In this document: piece after piece, positions 26,718 to 36,198 of the stretch
Layout: each line of letters starts with the position of its first letter
Numbering within the stretch: position 1 is the stretch's first letter
Assembly: GCF_016756315.1 (NCBI RefSeq)
Contig: NZ_AP024235.1
Span: 1,612,001 to 1,676,000, forward strand
Reading direction: 5' to 3'
Length of the DNA stretch: 64,000 bases
From: Alteromonas sp. KC3
Lineage (GTDB): Bacteria > Pseudomonadota > Gammaproteobacteria > Enterobacterales > Alteromonadaceae
The notes under the pieces: model-generated
Seen by the model: only the letters and a program-made list of their open reading frames with translations
The model's database searches: none
Told to the model about the DNA's origin: nothing
Position numbers and translations under genes: made by a program

Positions 26718-27806
26718 TCATTTTAGTAAAAGCGCAAGATGATTGTGCCACGTGTGTTGTGTTAGCACGGTTTCTTGTCCTTTTTTTACTGCTTCTAAAT
26801 AAGTGCTATCTGTTGCCATGGGTAAGGTGTGTTCGAAGCCAAAAACGCCCTTGTTTGCAAATATAGACTCAGCAAATTGCGCGTGATACGACAATACACC
26901 CGTGCCAGAGGCTAGCGCATAAAGCACTCTTTCATGCAAACCTCTTTCAAAACCTGGTGATTGATGCACAACAAAATCAGATTGTGCTATTAAAGACAGG
27001 AGTTCAGAAAACGACACACTATCTTTGTATTGATGAAAGTCACATACTTCACTGTAGCGTGTAACATCTCTCCCAATTACCGTTAGTCTTCGATTCTGAT
27101 TTGCACAGTCAATAAGGCAGGCCTCTCGCTGTTTGGCGCGCAGGTATTTATCTACCGTTGCCGAAATCCGCAAAATCATTTCATTTAGCTGCGTTCGGGC
27201 TGGACCCTGTGGTGAGGGCATAACACCAATAAATTGAAGAAAGTCAGTGACAGTATGGCTGGCTTCAATGACCTGCCCAAGTTTACCCCATACAGGTGCT
27301 AATTCCTTCTTAAACGCCTTTTTGTCTATAAAGGACACTGGGAAAAGAAGAGGTATAGCACAAGTATCAGAAGCAGGCTGACTAGATGGAACTGTAAAAT
27401 TGGATGGTACTGCATGAGGAAAGTAATATGCCTCGACACCACATGCGCGTAGGAAAGCTTCGTGCTCCTGCGCCACGCACAGCACCTTTACCGGTTGACC
27501 AAAAAATCTCAACATTAAATGAATTGGGTTGTCGACACAGAATACGTAGAGGGGCTTTTCTTTTGCGTAGTCTAATGTGTTGTAGTTTTCAGAAACTTCC
27601 CCAAGGCCAACACCATTGAAGCTGAAGATCATGTCATAGTCATTCAAAGGTAATATGTGAACTAGACCATCTTTGATTGTCGACTCGCTTTGCACATTGA
27701 GAAAATCAACATCATAGCCAAGTAACGTTAAATCGTGGGCGATACCGTCTAAAAAGTAAGAAACGACCTGATATTGATTTTGCCCTGTTAGCACGAGTGC
27801 TTTCAT
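26718..27806 (-). CDS. Glycosyltransferase-like protein (CgeB/GT-B fold type)
   Basis: A 362-residue cytoplasmic protein that begins MKALVLTGQNQYQVVSYFLDG. It has a GT-B look: an N-terminal Rossmann-like half (DYDMIFSFNGVG, PLYVFCVDNPIH, VLCVAQEHEAFL, YYFPHAVP) and a C-terminal half with RLTVIGRD, LSLIAQSDFVVHQSPGFERGLHERVLYALASGTGVLSY, like CgeB-type glycosyltransferases. Donor and acceptor are unknown. The ATG at 27806 is preferred over an upstream TTG at 27833. It stands alone, with no cluster of sugar genes nearby. Confidence 0.68.
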   Translation of the reverse strand: MKALVLTGQNQYQVVSYFLDGIAHDLTLLGYDVDFLNVQSESTIKDGLVHILPLNDYDMIFSFNGVGLGEVSENYNTLDYAKEKPLYVFCVDNPIHLMLRFFGQPVKVLCVAQEHEAFLRACGVEAYYFPHAVPSNFTVPSSQPASDTCAIPLLFPVSFIDKKAFKKELAPVWGKLGQVIEASHTVTDFLQFIGVMPSPQGPARTQLNEMILRISATVDKYLRAKQREACLIDCANQNRRLTVIGRDVTRYSEVCDFHQYKDSVSFSELLSLIAQSDFVVHQSPGFERGLHERVLYALASGTGVLSYHAQFAESIFANKGVFGFEHTLPMATDSTYLEAVKKGQETVLTQHTWHNHLALLLK

Positions 27807-28233
27807 AATTGATTGATGCTGCCACTTTTCCAAGTTGATTGATTTTACTGATGTAGTGTTTATTTTAAGCCGATCTCAAAATGCATGAAGATGCTGAAAA
27901 ATAGACAATAACTCCCACATTTTTACAATATTACCGTGCGGTGTGTTTCAGTGTAAGCAGAAGTTAAGAATTTATTACAACTTTAGTCTTGTATGTGTAA
28001 TTTGATTTATGATTTACTCACGCTAATGCTAGTGACTCCTCACTTCTAACAATAATAAGTCTGTTCAGACGCGCCTAGCATTTAACAGTACTCCAACGAC
28101 AGAAAAAAGAAATCAGCTTTGACCACTTTGTAGTGGCTACTTTAACAAGTAGCCGAAAGGGAAAGTTGATCATGTGCAAGCGTGAAAACACACTGCGCTT
28201 TGAATAAAATTCACAACATTCAGGAACATCACA
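27807..28233. other. Intergenic leader region before the TonB receptor gene
   Basis: A 427-base region without a convincing protein gene. Its last 120 bases hold two hairpins: CCACT/AGTGG at about 28123-28136 and a perfect GGCTACTT-taac-AAGTAGCC at 28135-28154. After them a possible 11-codon ORF (28171-28206, ATG preceded by a purine run) ends 28 bases before the receptor start. The layout resembles a leader with a regulatory short ORF, but no known riboswitch is recognised. Confidence 0.4.
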
Positions 28234-30795
28234 ATGCAACAGGCAAAATTTAACGCTTCGGTTTTCAAGTTTTCCTTAATTGCTGGTGCAATGGCAGGCA
28301 TGCCGTTTTCTTCTAGTGCGTTCGCACAGGAGCAAACCTCCATTGATGAACAAGACGTCGAACAAATACAAATTGTCGGTTCACGTCGTGTAGGTCGTAC
28401 GGTTAACGACTCACCAGTTCCAATTGATATCATCGATTCGTCTTCTATTGAGGCAACAGGTCTCACAGAGACCAACATGATCCTCAATACATTACTGCCA
28501 AGTTTTAACTTTCCTCAACCCTCAATTACTGATGGTACCGACCACGTGCGTCCTGCTCAGCTTCGAGGCTTGGCGCCTGATCACACACTCGTGTTGGTGA
28601 ATGGAAAACGACGCCATACTTCTGCATTGCTAAATCTAAATGGTTCAGTGGGGCGTGGCTCGTCTGCGGTTGATTTAAACGCCATTCCAGCTAACGCGAT
28701 TAAGCGCATTGAAGTATTGCGTGATGGTGCTGCCGCACAATACGGTTCAGACGCCATTGCAGGTGTTATTAATATCGTATTAAAGGATGCCAGCGAAGGC
28801 GGTGACGTATCTGCGACCTACGGCGCGAATGTTACGTCTATGGATGGGGTTGCGAATTTAGAGAGTGTCAGTGTTGACACAGAGGGGAATTTAGCATTTA
28901 ACACCGGTTCAGACCGTGACCTCACTGATGGCCAAACATTTACATTGCGTGGCAATATGGGGTTTGAATGGGGTGATGACGGCTTTGTTAATATTTCGGC
29001 GGAGTACCGCGACCGAGGCCAATCAAACCGCGCAGACTTTGACCCTAGGGAAAATTACGCCCGTGATGAAAACGGCGCGCTGGATGAACGAGAGCTTACA
29101 GTAAATCGCTATAACCATGTGTATGGCAATGGTGAAGTTGAAGACTACGCGCTATTTGTTAATGCAGGTAAAGCCGTGTCTAACAATGCTGAATTCTATG
29201 CCACAGCGGGGGTGAGTACTCGCGATTCTATCGGTGGCGGCTTTTATCGTCGTGCCCAAGATAGCCGAAATGTACTCGATATCTATCCAAACGGTTTCTT
29301 GCCATCCATTCAAACTGATATTACAGACATGTCAGTGCTTGCCGGCATTAAGGGCTATGGCAATGTATGGAATTATGATTTGTCGCTTACTCATGGCGGC
29401 AATGAGCTTGAGTACAGTGTGGTCAACAGCTTAAACACCTCATTAGGCCCAAGTAGCCAAACCCGTTTCGACGCAGGGGCTTTAGAATATACCACTACAA
29501 TTGTTAATGCTGATGCATCTCGCTTGCTTGATACCGGATATTTCTACAGCGAGATGAACTTTGCAATGGGCGCTGAATATCGTCGAGAAAGCTACGACAT
29601 TACTGCAGGTGAAGAAAACTCTTACATTCGTGGTACGTTTGGCCCAGGCGGGGCGGTAACTGACCCTGTAAATGGCCCATTTGGTGCCGCGGGTTCTCAG
29701 GTATTCCCAGGGTTCACGCCAGCGTCTGCGGGCGACAATAGTCGTCATAATTACAGTTTTTACGTAGACCTAGAAGCCGATGTTGTTGAAAATTGGAATG
29801 TCGCAATGGCTGGGCGCTACGAAGATTATTCTGACTTTGGTAGTACGTTTAATTGGAAAATGTCTCACCGTGTAACGTTAACCGATGCATTTGCACTGCG
29901 CGCATCTGTCTCGACAGGGTTTAGAGCACCATCACTGCAACAGCAATACTTCACTTCTATTGCTACGGTATTTGTTGATGGCGTACCCACTGAAACCGGT
30001 ACATTTGCACCGTCAAGCGATGTTGCGCAAGCGTTAGGTAGCCCGGGCTTGGATGCGGAAGAATCAGATAACTTCAGTGCCGGTTTTACTTACTCTCCGA
30101 CACCAGACTTTAACTTAACGGTTGATTTTTATCGTATTGATATTGACGATAGAATTGTACTGTCTAATAACCTATCAGGTGATGCTATTGAAGCATTGTT
30201 GGCGGGTACTGGCGCTAACCGTGCGCGTTTCTTCCTAAATGCGATTAATTCACGTACCGAAGGTGTTGATATTGTGTCGACCTATACGTTGAATACATCA
30301 AATCTAGGTGCGTTTAATTTTAACGTAGGTATTAACTTCAATGATAATGAAGTAACTGACATTCTTGATGCACCAGAAGTATTGCAAGGTGCAGGTTTCG
30401 ACCAAAGCAATTTGTTCAATGATGTTGAGCTTCGTCGCTTTGAAACAGCGTCACCGGAGAGTAAGGTAAACCTTGGGGTAACATGGTCATATGACCGTTA
30501 TAACGCTACCTTGCGCACTACGCGCTATGGTGAGGTTGAAGATCCTAGCTCAATTGAAGCGCGCAACGAGATTATTCCATCAGAATGGATCACTGATCTT
30601 GATGTTCGCGTTGCAATCACCGATGGTTTGAGCGTTTCAGTAGGGGCGAATAACCTATTTGATGTATATCCAGAAGCGACAAGAAATCTCGTTGACGATG
30701 TGACTACATTCTCAAACATCTTCCCGTATTCAGGTTTTTCACCTTATGGGTTCACAGGTCGTTTTGTTTACACAAAAGTGAACTACGCTTTCTAA
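28234..30795 (+). CDS. TonB-dependent outer-membrane receptor
   Basis: An 853-residue receptor with a signal peptide (about 32 residues, ending SAFA). The plug domain runs about 45-180, with VDLNAIPANAIKRIEVLRDGAAAQYGSDAIAGVINIVL, and a 22-strand barrel follows to the terminal aromatic residue (VNYAF). It is of the large CirA/FepA-like class used for siderophores, vitamins or sugars; the substrate cannot be told. No TonB/ExbB genes or ABC transporter are nearby. It has a long, structured leader upstream and a strong terminator after it. Confidence 0.93.
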   Translation: MQQAKFNASVFKFSLIAGAMAGMPFSSSAFAQEQTSIDEQDVEQIQIVGSRRVGRTVNDSPVPIDIIDSSSIEATGLTETNMILNTLLPSFNFPQPSITDGTDHVRPAQLRGLAPDHTLVLVNGKRRHTSALLNLNGSVGRGSSAVDLNAIPANAIKRIEVLRDGAAAQYGSDAIAGVINIVLKDASEGGDVSATYGANVTSMDGVANLESVSVDTEGNLAFNTGSDRDLTDGQTFTLRGNMGFEWGDDGFVNISAEYRDRGQSNRADFDPRENYARDENGALDERELTVNRYNHVYGNGEVEDYALFVNAGKAVSNNAEFYATAGVSTRDSIGGGFYRRAQDSRNVLDIYPNGFLPSIQTDITDMSVLAGIKGYGNVWNYDLSLTHGGNELEYSVVNSLNTSLGPSSQTRFDAGALEYTTTIVNADASRLLDTGYFYSEMNFAMGAEYRRESYDITAGEENSYIRGTFGPGGAVTDPVNGPFGAAGSQVFPGFTPASAGDNSRHNYSFYVDLEADVVENWNVAMAGRYEDYSDFGSTFNWKMSHRVTLTDAFALRASVSTGFRAPSLQQQYFTSIATVFVDGVPTETGTFAPSSDVAQALGSPGLDAEESDNFSAGFTYSPTPDFNLTVDFYRIDIDDRIVLSNNLSGDAIEALLAGTGANRARFFLNAINSRTEGVDIVSTYTLNTSNLGAFNFNVGINFNDNEVTDILDAPEVLQGAGFDQSNLFNDVELRRFETASPESKVNLGVTWSYDRYNATLRTTRYGEVEDPSSIEARNEIIPSEWITDLDVRVAITDGLSVSVGANNLFDVYPEATRNLVDDVTTFSNIFPYSGFSPYGFTGRFVYTKVNYAF

Positions 30796-30815
30796 ACAAC
30801 ACGTGCAGCACGCTA

Positions 30816-30846
30816 AAGGCCGATACCTTGTATCGGCCTTTTTTCA
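30816..30846. terminator. Terminator after the TonB receptor gene
   Basis: AAGGCCGATA-ccttg-TATCGGCCTT, a perfect ten-base-pair stem followed by six T residues. Confidence 0.92.
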
Positions 30847-30855
30847 TTGCGGCTT

Positions 30856-31407
30856 TTACTGGTTAAGGTTAATTAAGCAGCGGTGTGTCGCTAAAAGAGC
30901 AACATCATCGTCAGGGATAAAAGCGTCGTAGTCTTGCTGAAGACGAGCTTGTGATTCTTTTCGCATCTTACTTCTACGTATCGCTGTCACAAAGTGGCGA
31001 ATCTCCTGTTGCGTAGAAAGTTCAAGTTCTGGCACCGTTACAGGCTCGCCAGTGTCGTTTTTAGCCACCATGGTAAAAAAGCTATTATTAGTATGTTTAA
31101 CTTCATTACTTTTGATGCTCTCAGTGGTTACTTTTATACCTACCACTAACGAGGTGTTACCCACGTAGTGAACGGTTGCGTCTAAGTGCAAAAGGTCGCC
31201 GACCTCCACAGGCTGCAAGAATTCGACGCCATCAACGGTAACCGTTACACAATACGCTCCCGCATGTTTGCTAGCACATGCATAGGCGACTTTATCCATT
31301 AGCGAAAGAATAACGCCGCCATGTACTTTGCCACCAAAATTAGCGAAAGAGGGGACCATGAGCTCGGTAAGACGAGTTCGTGAAAATGCGACGGTTCTTG
31401 CGTTCAT
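30856..31407 (-). CDS. Acyl-CoA thioesterase (hotdog fold, YciA/BFIT type)
   Basis: A 183-residue single-hotdog thioesterase. FANFGGKVHGGVILSLMDKVAYACASKHAG near residue 20 holds the catalytic Asp on the long helix, and VDGVEFLQPVEVGDLLHLDATVHYVGNTSLVVGIKV is the family strand. The C-terminal 50 residues are a charged helix (RRSKMRKESQARLQQDY). It hydrolyses acyl-CoA; chain length is unknown. AAGGTG lies five bases before the ATG. It is convergent with the TonB receptor gene. Confidence 0.9.
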   Translation of the reverse strand: MNARTVAFSRTRLTELMVPSFANFGGKVHGGVILSLMDKVAYACASKHAGAYCVTVTVDGVEFLQPVEVGDLLHLDATVHYVGNTSLVVGIKVTTESIKSNEVKHTNNSFFTMVAKNDTGEPVTVPELELSTQQEIRHFVTAIRRSKMRKESQARLQQDYDAFIPDDDVALLATHRCLINLNQ

Positions 31408-31552
31408 TGATCACCTTGAATTTAAATGAATTAGCGTACATATAAGTTCAGTATAGTATTACAGTAAGCACGACATGCGATATGTTTGCAAGTAACGTAA
31501 ATTGACGACGTTGCATCCTATTTTATGCTGCATTTATCAATAAGGAGTTTTC

Positions 31553-32173
31553 TTGGCTAATTTTCACTTTTATGAACCGCAGCATGGACATGGCTTAGCC
31601 CATGATCCATTTAACGCCATCATTGCGCCGCGTCCAATTGGCTGGATTTCAACACAGTCCAAAGCAGGCGTGCTTAACCTGGCGCCATACAGTTTTTTTA
31701 ATGCCCTTAATTATACGCCCCCTATTATTGGTTTTTCTTGCGTAGGTGGAAAAAAAGACTCTTTAGTCAATGTGCAAGAAACCAGTGAATTTTGTTGGAA
31801 CTTGGTGTCAAAGCCGCTGGCACAGGCAATGAATCAAACAAGCAAGCCCGTACCCCCTGAAGAAAGTGAATTTGCAATTTCAGGGCTTAAAACTGTCAAC
31901 AGTAAAGTCGTATCCGTACCCCGCGTAAAAGAGAGCCTTGTGAGCATGGAATGTAAGTTGACTGACATTGTTCAACTAAAAGATGCACAAGGAGATGCCG
32001 TAAATAGCTGGTTTATTATGGGGGAAGTGGTGGGCGTGCATATTGATAAATCGCTGATTGAAAACGGCGTGTATAAAACGCTAAAAGGCGAGCCTGTTAT
32101 GCGCGGTGGTGGTGCAGGTGACTACTATAGCATCAGTGAAGCAGATTACTTTGAAATGCTGAGGCCACAATAA
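31553..32173 (+). CDS. Flavin reductase-like, FMN-binding split-barrel protein
   Basis: A 206-residue protein. PFNAIIAPRPIGWISTQSKAGVLNLAPYSFFNALNYTPPIIGFS near residue 21 is the typical start of the flavin reductase-like split-barrel family, and SWFIMGEVVGVHIDK follows near 146. It binds FMN and probably reduces flavin or a flavin-linked substrate. The start is TTG at 31553, supported by AAGGAG five bases before it; no ATG is better placed. It ends 24 bases from the convergent HxlR regulator. Confidence 0.87.
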   Translation: MANFHFYEPQHGHGLAHDPFNAIIAPRPIGWISTQSKAGVLNLAPYSFFNALNYTPPIIGFSCVGGKKDSLVNVQETSEFCWNLVSKPLAQAMNQTSKPVPPEESEFAISGLKTVNSKVVSVPRVKESLVSMECKLTDIVQLKDAQGDAVNSWFIMGEVVGVHIDKSLIENGVYKTLKGEPVMRGGGAGDYYSISEADYFEMLRPQ

Positions 32174-32197
32174 TAGCGTTACAATAGGCAAAGACGC

Positions 32198-32545
32198 CTA
32201 ATTTTCGGCAGTGCTCGTGAGGTCTTCTTGTAAGGCCTCAATCTGTTCTAGTACTGATAAAAAGCGTTCACCAAAAGGCGTAACTTCATATTCCACTCTA
32301 GGCGGTAATTCGTGGTAGACCTGTTTTTTAAGTATGCCAAAATCCACATTGCGCTTTAGACACTGATTGAGCACTTTTGTACTTAACCCTTCAACCGAGC
32401 GTACCATTTCCCCAGGCCGATTGACGCCATTAGCCAACAATTGATACACCGTAAGCGACCATTTGCAGCCGTAAATGGTTTCGACCATGCGCGCGCTGTC
32501 TTGAGGCGGCAACTTTCTTTCAATTTGTTTTTCTTTAGTATTCAT
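32198..32545 (-). CDS. HxlR-family transcriptional regulator
   Basis: A 115-residue winged-helix protein. ARMVETIYGCKWSLTVYQLLANGVNRPGEMVRSVEGLSTKVLNQCLKRNVDFGILKKQVYHELPPRVEYEVTPFGE is the HxlR signature. The family usually responds to aldehydes, quinones or redox stress; the cysteines (C27, C63) could act as sensors, which is inference. It is divergent from the SDR-double cupin pair, with about 105 bases between, so these are the most likely targets. Confidence 0.9.
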   Translation of the reverse strand: MNTKEKQIERKLPPQDSARMVETIYGCKWSLTVYQLLANGVNRPGEMVRSVEGLSTKVLNQCLKRNVDFGILKKQVYHELPPRVEYEVTPFGERFLSVLEQIEALQEDLTSTAEN

Positions 32546-32650
32546 AAAGATGTACCAAAAAGTACCTACCGTACCAAATTATACTTACTATTCATTGGCT
32601 TATCTGAAGCGTAAGGTTACCACGAATTTTCAATTTGAAGGAAAGTTATT

Positions 32651-33433
32651 ATGACGTTTTCATTTAGTGGTAAAGCTTTAATTGTAGGTGGTTCAAGTGG
32701 TATCGGTTTAGCAACAGCTGTCAGTTTAGTGAGTAGCGGCGTAAGTGTGACCATAGTAGGTAAAAATACCGAAAAGCTTGAGCGTGCTGTCGCAACGCTT
32801 AAAGACGCAGTTCAAGATAGTCGAGTGGTTGTAGATTCATTGAGCGCTGATTTATATAAAGATAGCGATGTGGAAGCGTTAGTTACACACGTAAAAGCGC
32901 AAGCTACACCGTATCAGTATTTGGTTAATGCAGCTGGCTATTTTAATCCGACAGCCTTTACGCAACATACCCCAAGTGACTATGATCAATACCATACACT
33001 TAATAAGAGCGTGTTTTTCATTACGCAAGCGGTAGCTATTGCTATGCAAAATGCGGGTGGCGGTAATATCGTTAATGTCGGCTCTATGTGGGCAAAACAA
33101 GCGGTTAAAGCTACGCCATCGTCTGCGTACTCAATGGCAAAAGCAGGTTTACATGCGATGACGCAACACCTTGCTATGGAGCTTGCTGACGATAATATTC
33201 GAGTTAACGCTGTTTCGCCAGCGGTGGTAAAAACACCCATTTACAATGCCTTTATTCCAGCAAATGAAACAGATGAAGTACTTGCTTCTTTTGATGCTTT
33301 TCATCCAATTGGACGTATAGGTACACCAGACGATGTCGCCAGCAGTATTGCTTTTCTACTGTCTGACCAAGCAAGTTGGACAACTGGTGCCATTATCGAT
33401 GTAGATGGCGGCGTGATGGCCGGTAGAAATTAA
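32651..33433 (+). CDS. Short-chain dehydrogenase/reductase (SDR)
   Basis: A 260-residue oxidoreductase of the classical SDR family. It has the NAD(P)-binding [12 protein letters not shown] at residue 13, the NAAG motif near 95, the catalytic Ser-Tyr-Lys with [13 protein letters not shown] near 157, and DGGVMAG at the end. AAGGAAAG precedes the ATG. It is followed 29 bases later by the double cupin gene and is divergent from HxlR. The substrate is unknown. Confidence 0.92.
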   Translation: MTFSFSGKALIVGGSSGIGLATAVSLVSSGVSVTIVGKNTEKLERAVATLKDAVQDSRVVVDSLSADLYKDSDVEALVTHVKAQATPYQYLVNAAGYFNPTAFTQHTPSDYDQYHTLNKSVFFITQAVAIAMQNAGGGNIVNVGSMWAKQAVKATPSSAYSMAKAGLHAMTQHLAMELADDNIRVNAVSPAVVKTPIYNAFIPANETDEVLASFDAFHPIGRIGTPDDVASSIAFLLSDQASWTTGAIIDVDGGVMAGRN

Positions 33434-33462
33434 GCGAAGTAATATAAACAAGAAGGTAGCTT

Positions 33463-34119
33463 ATGCTAAACATGAATTTTGACATACGACTCGCTATTGA
33501 AACGCAAAGTGAGCCATGGCAGGCGTCGCCGTCAAGCACGGTTTGGCGTAAGCCCCTTGAGCGTGAAGCGAAAGAGTCAGGCCATACAACCAGCGTAGTG
33601 AAGTACGAAGCAGGAGCCAGTTTTAAACAACACAGCCATCCGTTAGGGGAAGAAATCTTTGTACTTGAAGGCGTGTTTTCTGACGAACATGGCGACTATC
33701 CCGCAGGGACTTATATTCGCAACCCGCCTGGGAGCAAGCACAGCCCTTTTAGTAAAGAAGGGTGCGTAATTTTGGTGAAGCTAAACCAGTTTGATAAGCG
33801 CGACCTTGAAGAGGTGAGAGTCAATACGAACACGACACCATGGCTTCAGGGGCAGGGTGGTTTACAGGTGATGCCTTTGCATCAGTTTGAGCATGAAAGT
33901 GTAGCGTTGGTAAAATGGCCAGCGAATGAAGTGTTTAAACCTCACCGACATTTTGGTGGCGAAGAAATCTTTGTGCTGTCTGGCACGTTTAAAGATGAAC
34001 ATGGTAGCTATCCTCAAGGTACTTGGCTTCGAAGCCCTCATATGAGTCAACACCACCCCTTCGTTGAGGAAGAAACAGTGATTTGGGTTAAGACTGGACA
34101 CTTGCCAGTCGCGTTGTGA
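33463..34119 (+). CDS. Tandem double-cupin protein (ChrR-like cupin repeats)
   Basis: A 218-residue protein made of two homologous cupins. Residues about 45-110 hold HSHPLGEEIFVLEGVFSDEHGDYPAGTYIRNPPGS, and 145-210 hold the matching HRHFGGEEIFVLSGTFKDEHGSYPQGTWLRSPH. Each copy keeps the His-x-His and Glu metal ligands, as in the C-terminal cupin of ChrR. It could bind zinc or iron and act as an enzyme or sensor. AGAAGGTAG lies before the ATG. It is in an operon with the SDR and ends at a strong terminator. Confidence 0.87.
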   Translation: MLNMNFDIRLAIETQSEPWQASPSSTVWRKPLEREAKESGHTTSVVKYEAGASFKQHSHPLGEEIFVLEGVFSDEHGDYPAGTYIRNPPGSKHSPFSKEGCVILVKLNQFDKRDLEEVRVNTNTTPWLQGQGGLQVMPLHQFEHESVALVKWPANEVFKPHRHFGGEEIFVLSGTFKDEHGSYPQGTWLRSPHMSQHHPFVEEETVIWVKTGHLPVAL

Positions 34120-34158
34120 AATTCCGCCTTGTCTATTACGGCAAGTACCTAAAACAAA

Positions 34159-34182
34159 AAAAGGAGGCCTTCGCCTCCTTTT
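34159..34182. terminator. Bidirectional terminator after the SDR-cupin unit
   Basis: AAAAGGAGGC-cttc-GCCTCCTTTT, a perfect ten-base-pair stem between convergent genes. Confidence 0.92.
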
Positions 34183-34203
34183 CTAGTCGTTAACTAGAGC
34201 GTG

Positions 34204-35610
34204 TTAGTCCCACACTCCATCTTCAGACTTGCCCTGTATTTCACAGTCACCCGCTTTGTATTCCACTTTCTCGCCACTGTCTTTTTTCTTGAAGTAGTCT
34301 TTACTGATAGAAACAATAGTCGGCGTCATCCACACGATAGCGATAATGTTAATCACCGTCATTAAGCCTAGCGCCATATCTGCCATTGCCCACACTTGTG
34401 GCAGTGCTGCCTGCGCACCCCAATAAATCATTCCTAAATAACCAATGGTATAAGCAGCGCGCCCAGCGCGGTTATCTAGCTTAAACATGTGCAGATTACT
34501 TTCGCCATAGGCGTAGTTTGCTACCACAGAAGTAAAGGCAAATAAGCTAATGGCAGCGGCAACAAAGTCTGTTCCCCCTTCACCCAAATGACTGCTCATG
34601 GCGTCTTGCGTTAGGCGAATACCTTCCATTTGCTCTGAGCTTGAGCCGCCAGCAAGTAAAATAATAAATGCGGTGGCGGTACACAGCACCATGGTGTCCA
34701 AAAATACGCCTAGCATTTGAATGTAACCCTGAGAAACAGGGTGGTTAGGGTTAGGCACTGCACTGGCTGCAGCATGAGGTACAGAGCCGCTTCCGGCTTC
34801 GTTAGAGTACAAACCGCGCTGAATACCATTTTTAATCGCCGCGCCAAGTGCACCAGCGCCGGCTTCTTGTAAACCAAATGCTGATTTAACGATATCGAGA
34901 AGCATAGCAGGCAGTTCTGAAATATTGATAAAGGTAATAGCAAGTGCCACTAATACGTAACCTATACCCATGAAAGGCACAACATACTCTGCAAAGCGCG
35001 CGATACCGCGTAAACCACCGACAACGATAAGTGCTGCTAAGGCAATAATAGCAACACCTACGTATTCACTTGGAAATGCATAAGCGTTGTTAAGTGCATC
35101 TGTAATGGTATTGGCCTGTACGGCGCTAAATACAAACCCATAGCCGAAGAAAAGACACAAAGAAAATGCAACAGCAAGCCAGGTTTTATTTAAGCCCTGC
35201 TTGATATAATAGGCGGGGCCGCCACGAAACTCGCCGTTTTCATCGCGTACTTTGTAAAGTTGGCCTAGCACACTTTCGGCAAAGCCCGTTGCCATACCTA
35301 AAAGTGCGATCATCCACATCCAGAATATGGCGCCAGAGCCACCTAAAGATATGGCAACAGCGACACCCGCTAAGTTACCGGTTCCGACGCGAGCGGATAA
35401 ACTTGTACAGAGTGCCTGAAACGAGCTTATGCCGTCTTTCGTTGCTGTATTACTGCCTTTTAGCAGGGAAAACATATGGCCAAAGTGTCGCAGTTGCACG
35501 CCGCCAAGCTTTACCGTAAACCAAATACCACATGCCAGAAGCATGATAATAAGTACTTGGCCATCTCCCCACAACACGTTGTTTACAATAGAAACGAGTT
35601 CGTTGATCAC
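34204..35610 (-). CDS. Sodium:alanine/glycine symporter (AGCS family)
   Basis: A 468-residue inner-membrane transporter with about ten or eleven membrane helices. It has the AGCS motifs GTGNLAGVAVAISLGGSGAIFWMW near residue 75 and YSNEAGSGSVPHAAASA near 270. It takes up alanine, glycine or D-alanine with sodium, as expected in a marine bacterium. The GTG start at 35610 has AAGGA six bases upstream. It is a single gene with no local partner. Confidence 0.93.
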   Translation of the reverse strand: MINELVSIVNNVLWGDGQVLIIMLLACGIWFTVKLGGVQLRHFGHMFSLLKGSNTATKDGISSFQALCTSLSARVGTGNLAGVAVAISLGGSGAIFWMWMIALLGMATGFAESVLGQLYKVRDENGEFRGGPAYYIKQGLNKTWLAVAFSLCLFFGYGFVFSAVQANTITDALNNAYAFPSEYVGVAIIALAALIVVGGLRGIARFAEYVVPFMGIGYVLVALAITFINISELPAMLLDIVKSAFGLQEAGAGALGAAIKNGIQRGLYSNEAGSGSVPHAAASAVPNPNHPVSQGYIQMLGVFLDTMVLCTATAFIILLAGGSSSEQMEGIRLTQDAMSSHLGEGGTDFVAAAISLFAFTSVVANYAYGESNLHMFKLDNRAGRAAYTIGYLGMIYWGAQAALPQVWAMADMALGLMTVINIIAIVWMTPTIVSISKDYFKKKDSGEKVEYKAGDCEIQGKSEDGVWD

Positions 35611-35830
35611 GCACTTTCCTTCGTTATTGTTATTAGGACTCAGATACTATTCAATGGCGTTTTCGTTACACTATTCCTTTACGAAGCGTGTATTTAGAAA
35701 GTGTTTACCAGAGACTTAGTATGGAAAAGAGAAGGTCCATTAGTCATAAAAACTCAATACTAGCATGACAAAATGCAAAATGGGGGAAGAAAAAAACGAG
35801 TGGCTATTAAGTTTTGAACTTGTTTATAGC

Positions 35831-35860
35831 AAAAAATAAAAAACCGCTCAAAAGAGCGGC
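35831..35860 (-). terminator. Terminator at the end of the tRNA operon
   Basis: CCGCTC-aaaa-GAGCGG (35844-35859). On the minus strand it is followed by TTTTTTATTTTTT, just past the last tRNA-Gln gene. Confidence 0.9.
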
Positions 35861-35872
35861 TTTTCAAGAATA

Positions 35873-35948
35873 TGGCTGGGGTAACAGGACTCGAACCTAT
35901 GAATGGCGGGATCAAAACCCGCTGCCTTACCAACTTGGCTATACCCCA
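35873..35948 (-). tRNA. tRNA-Gln (UUG)
   Basis: 76 bases with encoded CCA. The acceptor stem is TGGGGTA/TACCCCA-type and the anticodon loop TTTTGAT gives anticodon UUG. It is the last gene of the operon. Confidence 0.96.
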
Positions 35949-35950
35949 AT

Positions 35951-36035
35951 TGGTGCGGAAGGAGAGACTTGAACTCTCACGCCGTGAAGCACTGGAACCT
36001 AAATCCAGCGTGTCTACCAATTCCACCACTTCCGC
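35951..36035 (-). tRNA. tRNA-Leu (UAG)
   Basis: 85 bases with encoded CCA and a long variable arm, as expected for leucine. The anticodon loop TTTAGGT gives UAG. Only two bases separate it from the tRNA-Gln gene. Confidence 0.96.
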
Positions 36036-36068
36036 GCAGCTAAACTTTCCTAAGAAATAATAGAGAAG

Positions 36069-36145
36069 TGGTGGCTACGGCGAGATTCGAACTTGCGACC
36101 CCATCATTATGAGTGATGTGCTCTAACCAACTGAGCTACGTAGCC
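36069..36145 (-). tRNA. tRNA-Met (CAU), elongator type
   Basis: 77 bases with encoded CCA. The acceptor stem GGCTACG/CGTAGCC is fully paired, and loop CTCATAA gives CAU. The paired first base of the acceptor stem marks it as elongator, not initiator. Confidence 0.95.
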
Positions 36146-36161
36146 TAAAACTTTTATTTTC

Positions 36162-36186
36162 AATAAAAAGCCGCTCACAGAGCGGC
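36162..36186 (-). terminator. Terminator-like hairpin inside the tRNA cluster
   Basis: GCCGCTC-aca-GAGCGGC (36170-36186). On the minus strand it is followed by TTTTTATT. It lies between the tRNA-Gln ending at 36199 and the tRNA-Met starting at 36145, and resembles the terminator at 35831-35860. Confidence 0.8.
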
Positions 36187-36198
36187 TTCTCAAGAATT

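Larger units (their letters stand above)
35872..36145 (-). repeat. Duplicated tRNA module, copy 1 (Met-Leu-Gln)
   Basis: This 274-base segment, with three tRNA genes and the spacers between them, is repeated without visible difference at 36396-36669 (offset 524). A partial copy (Leu-Gln only) lies between them at 36199-36361. Confidence 0.9.
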
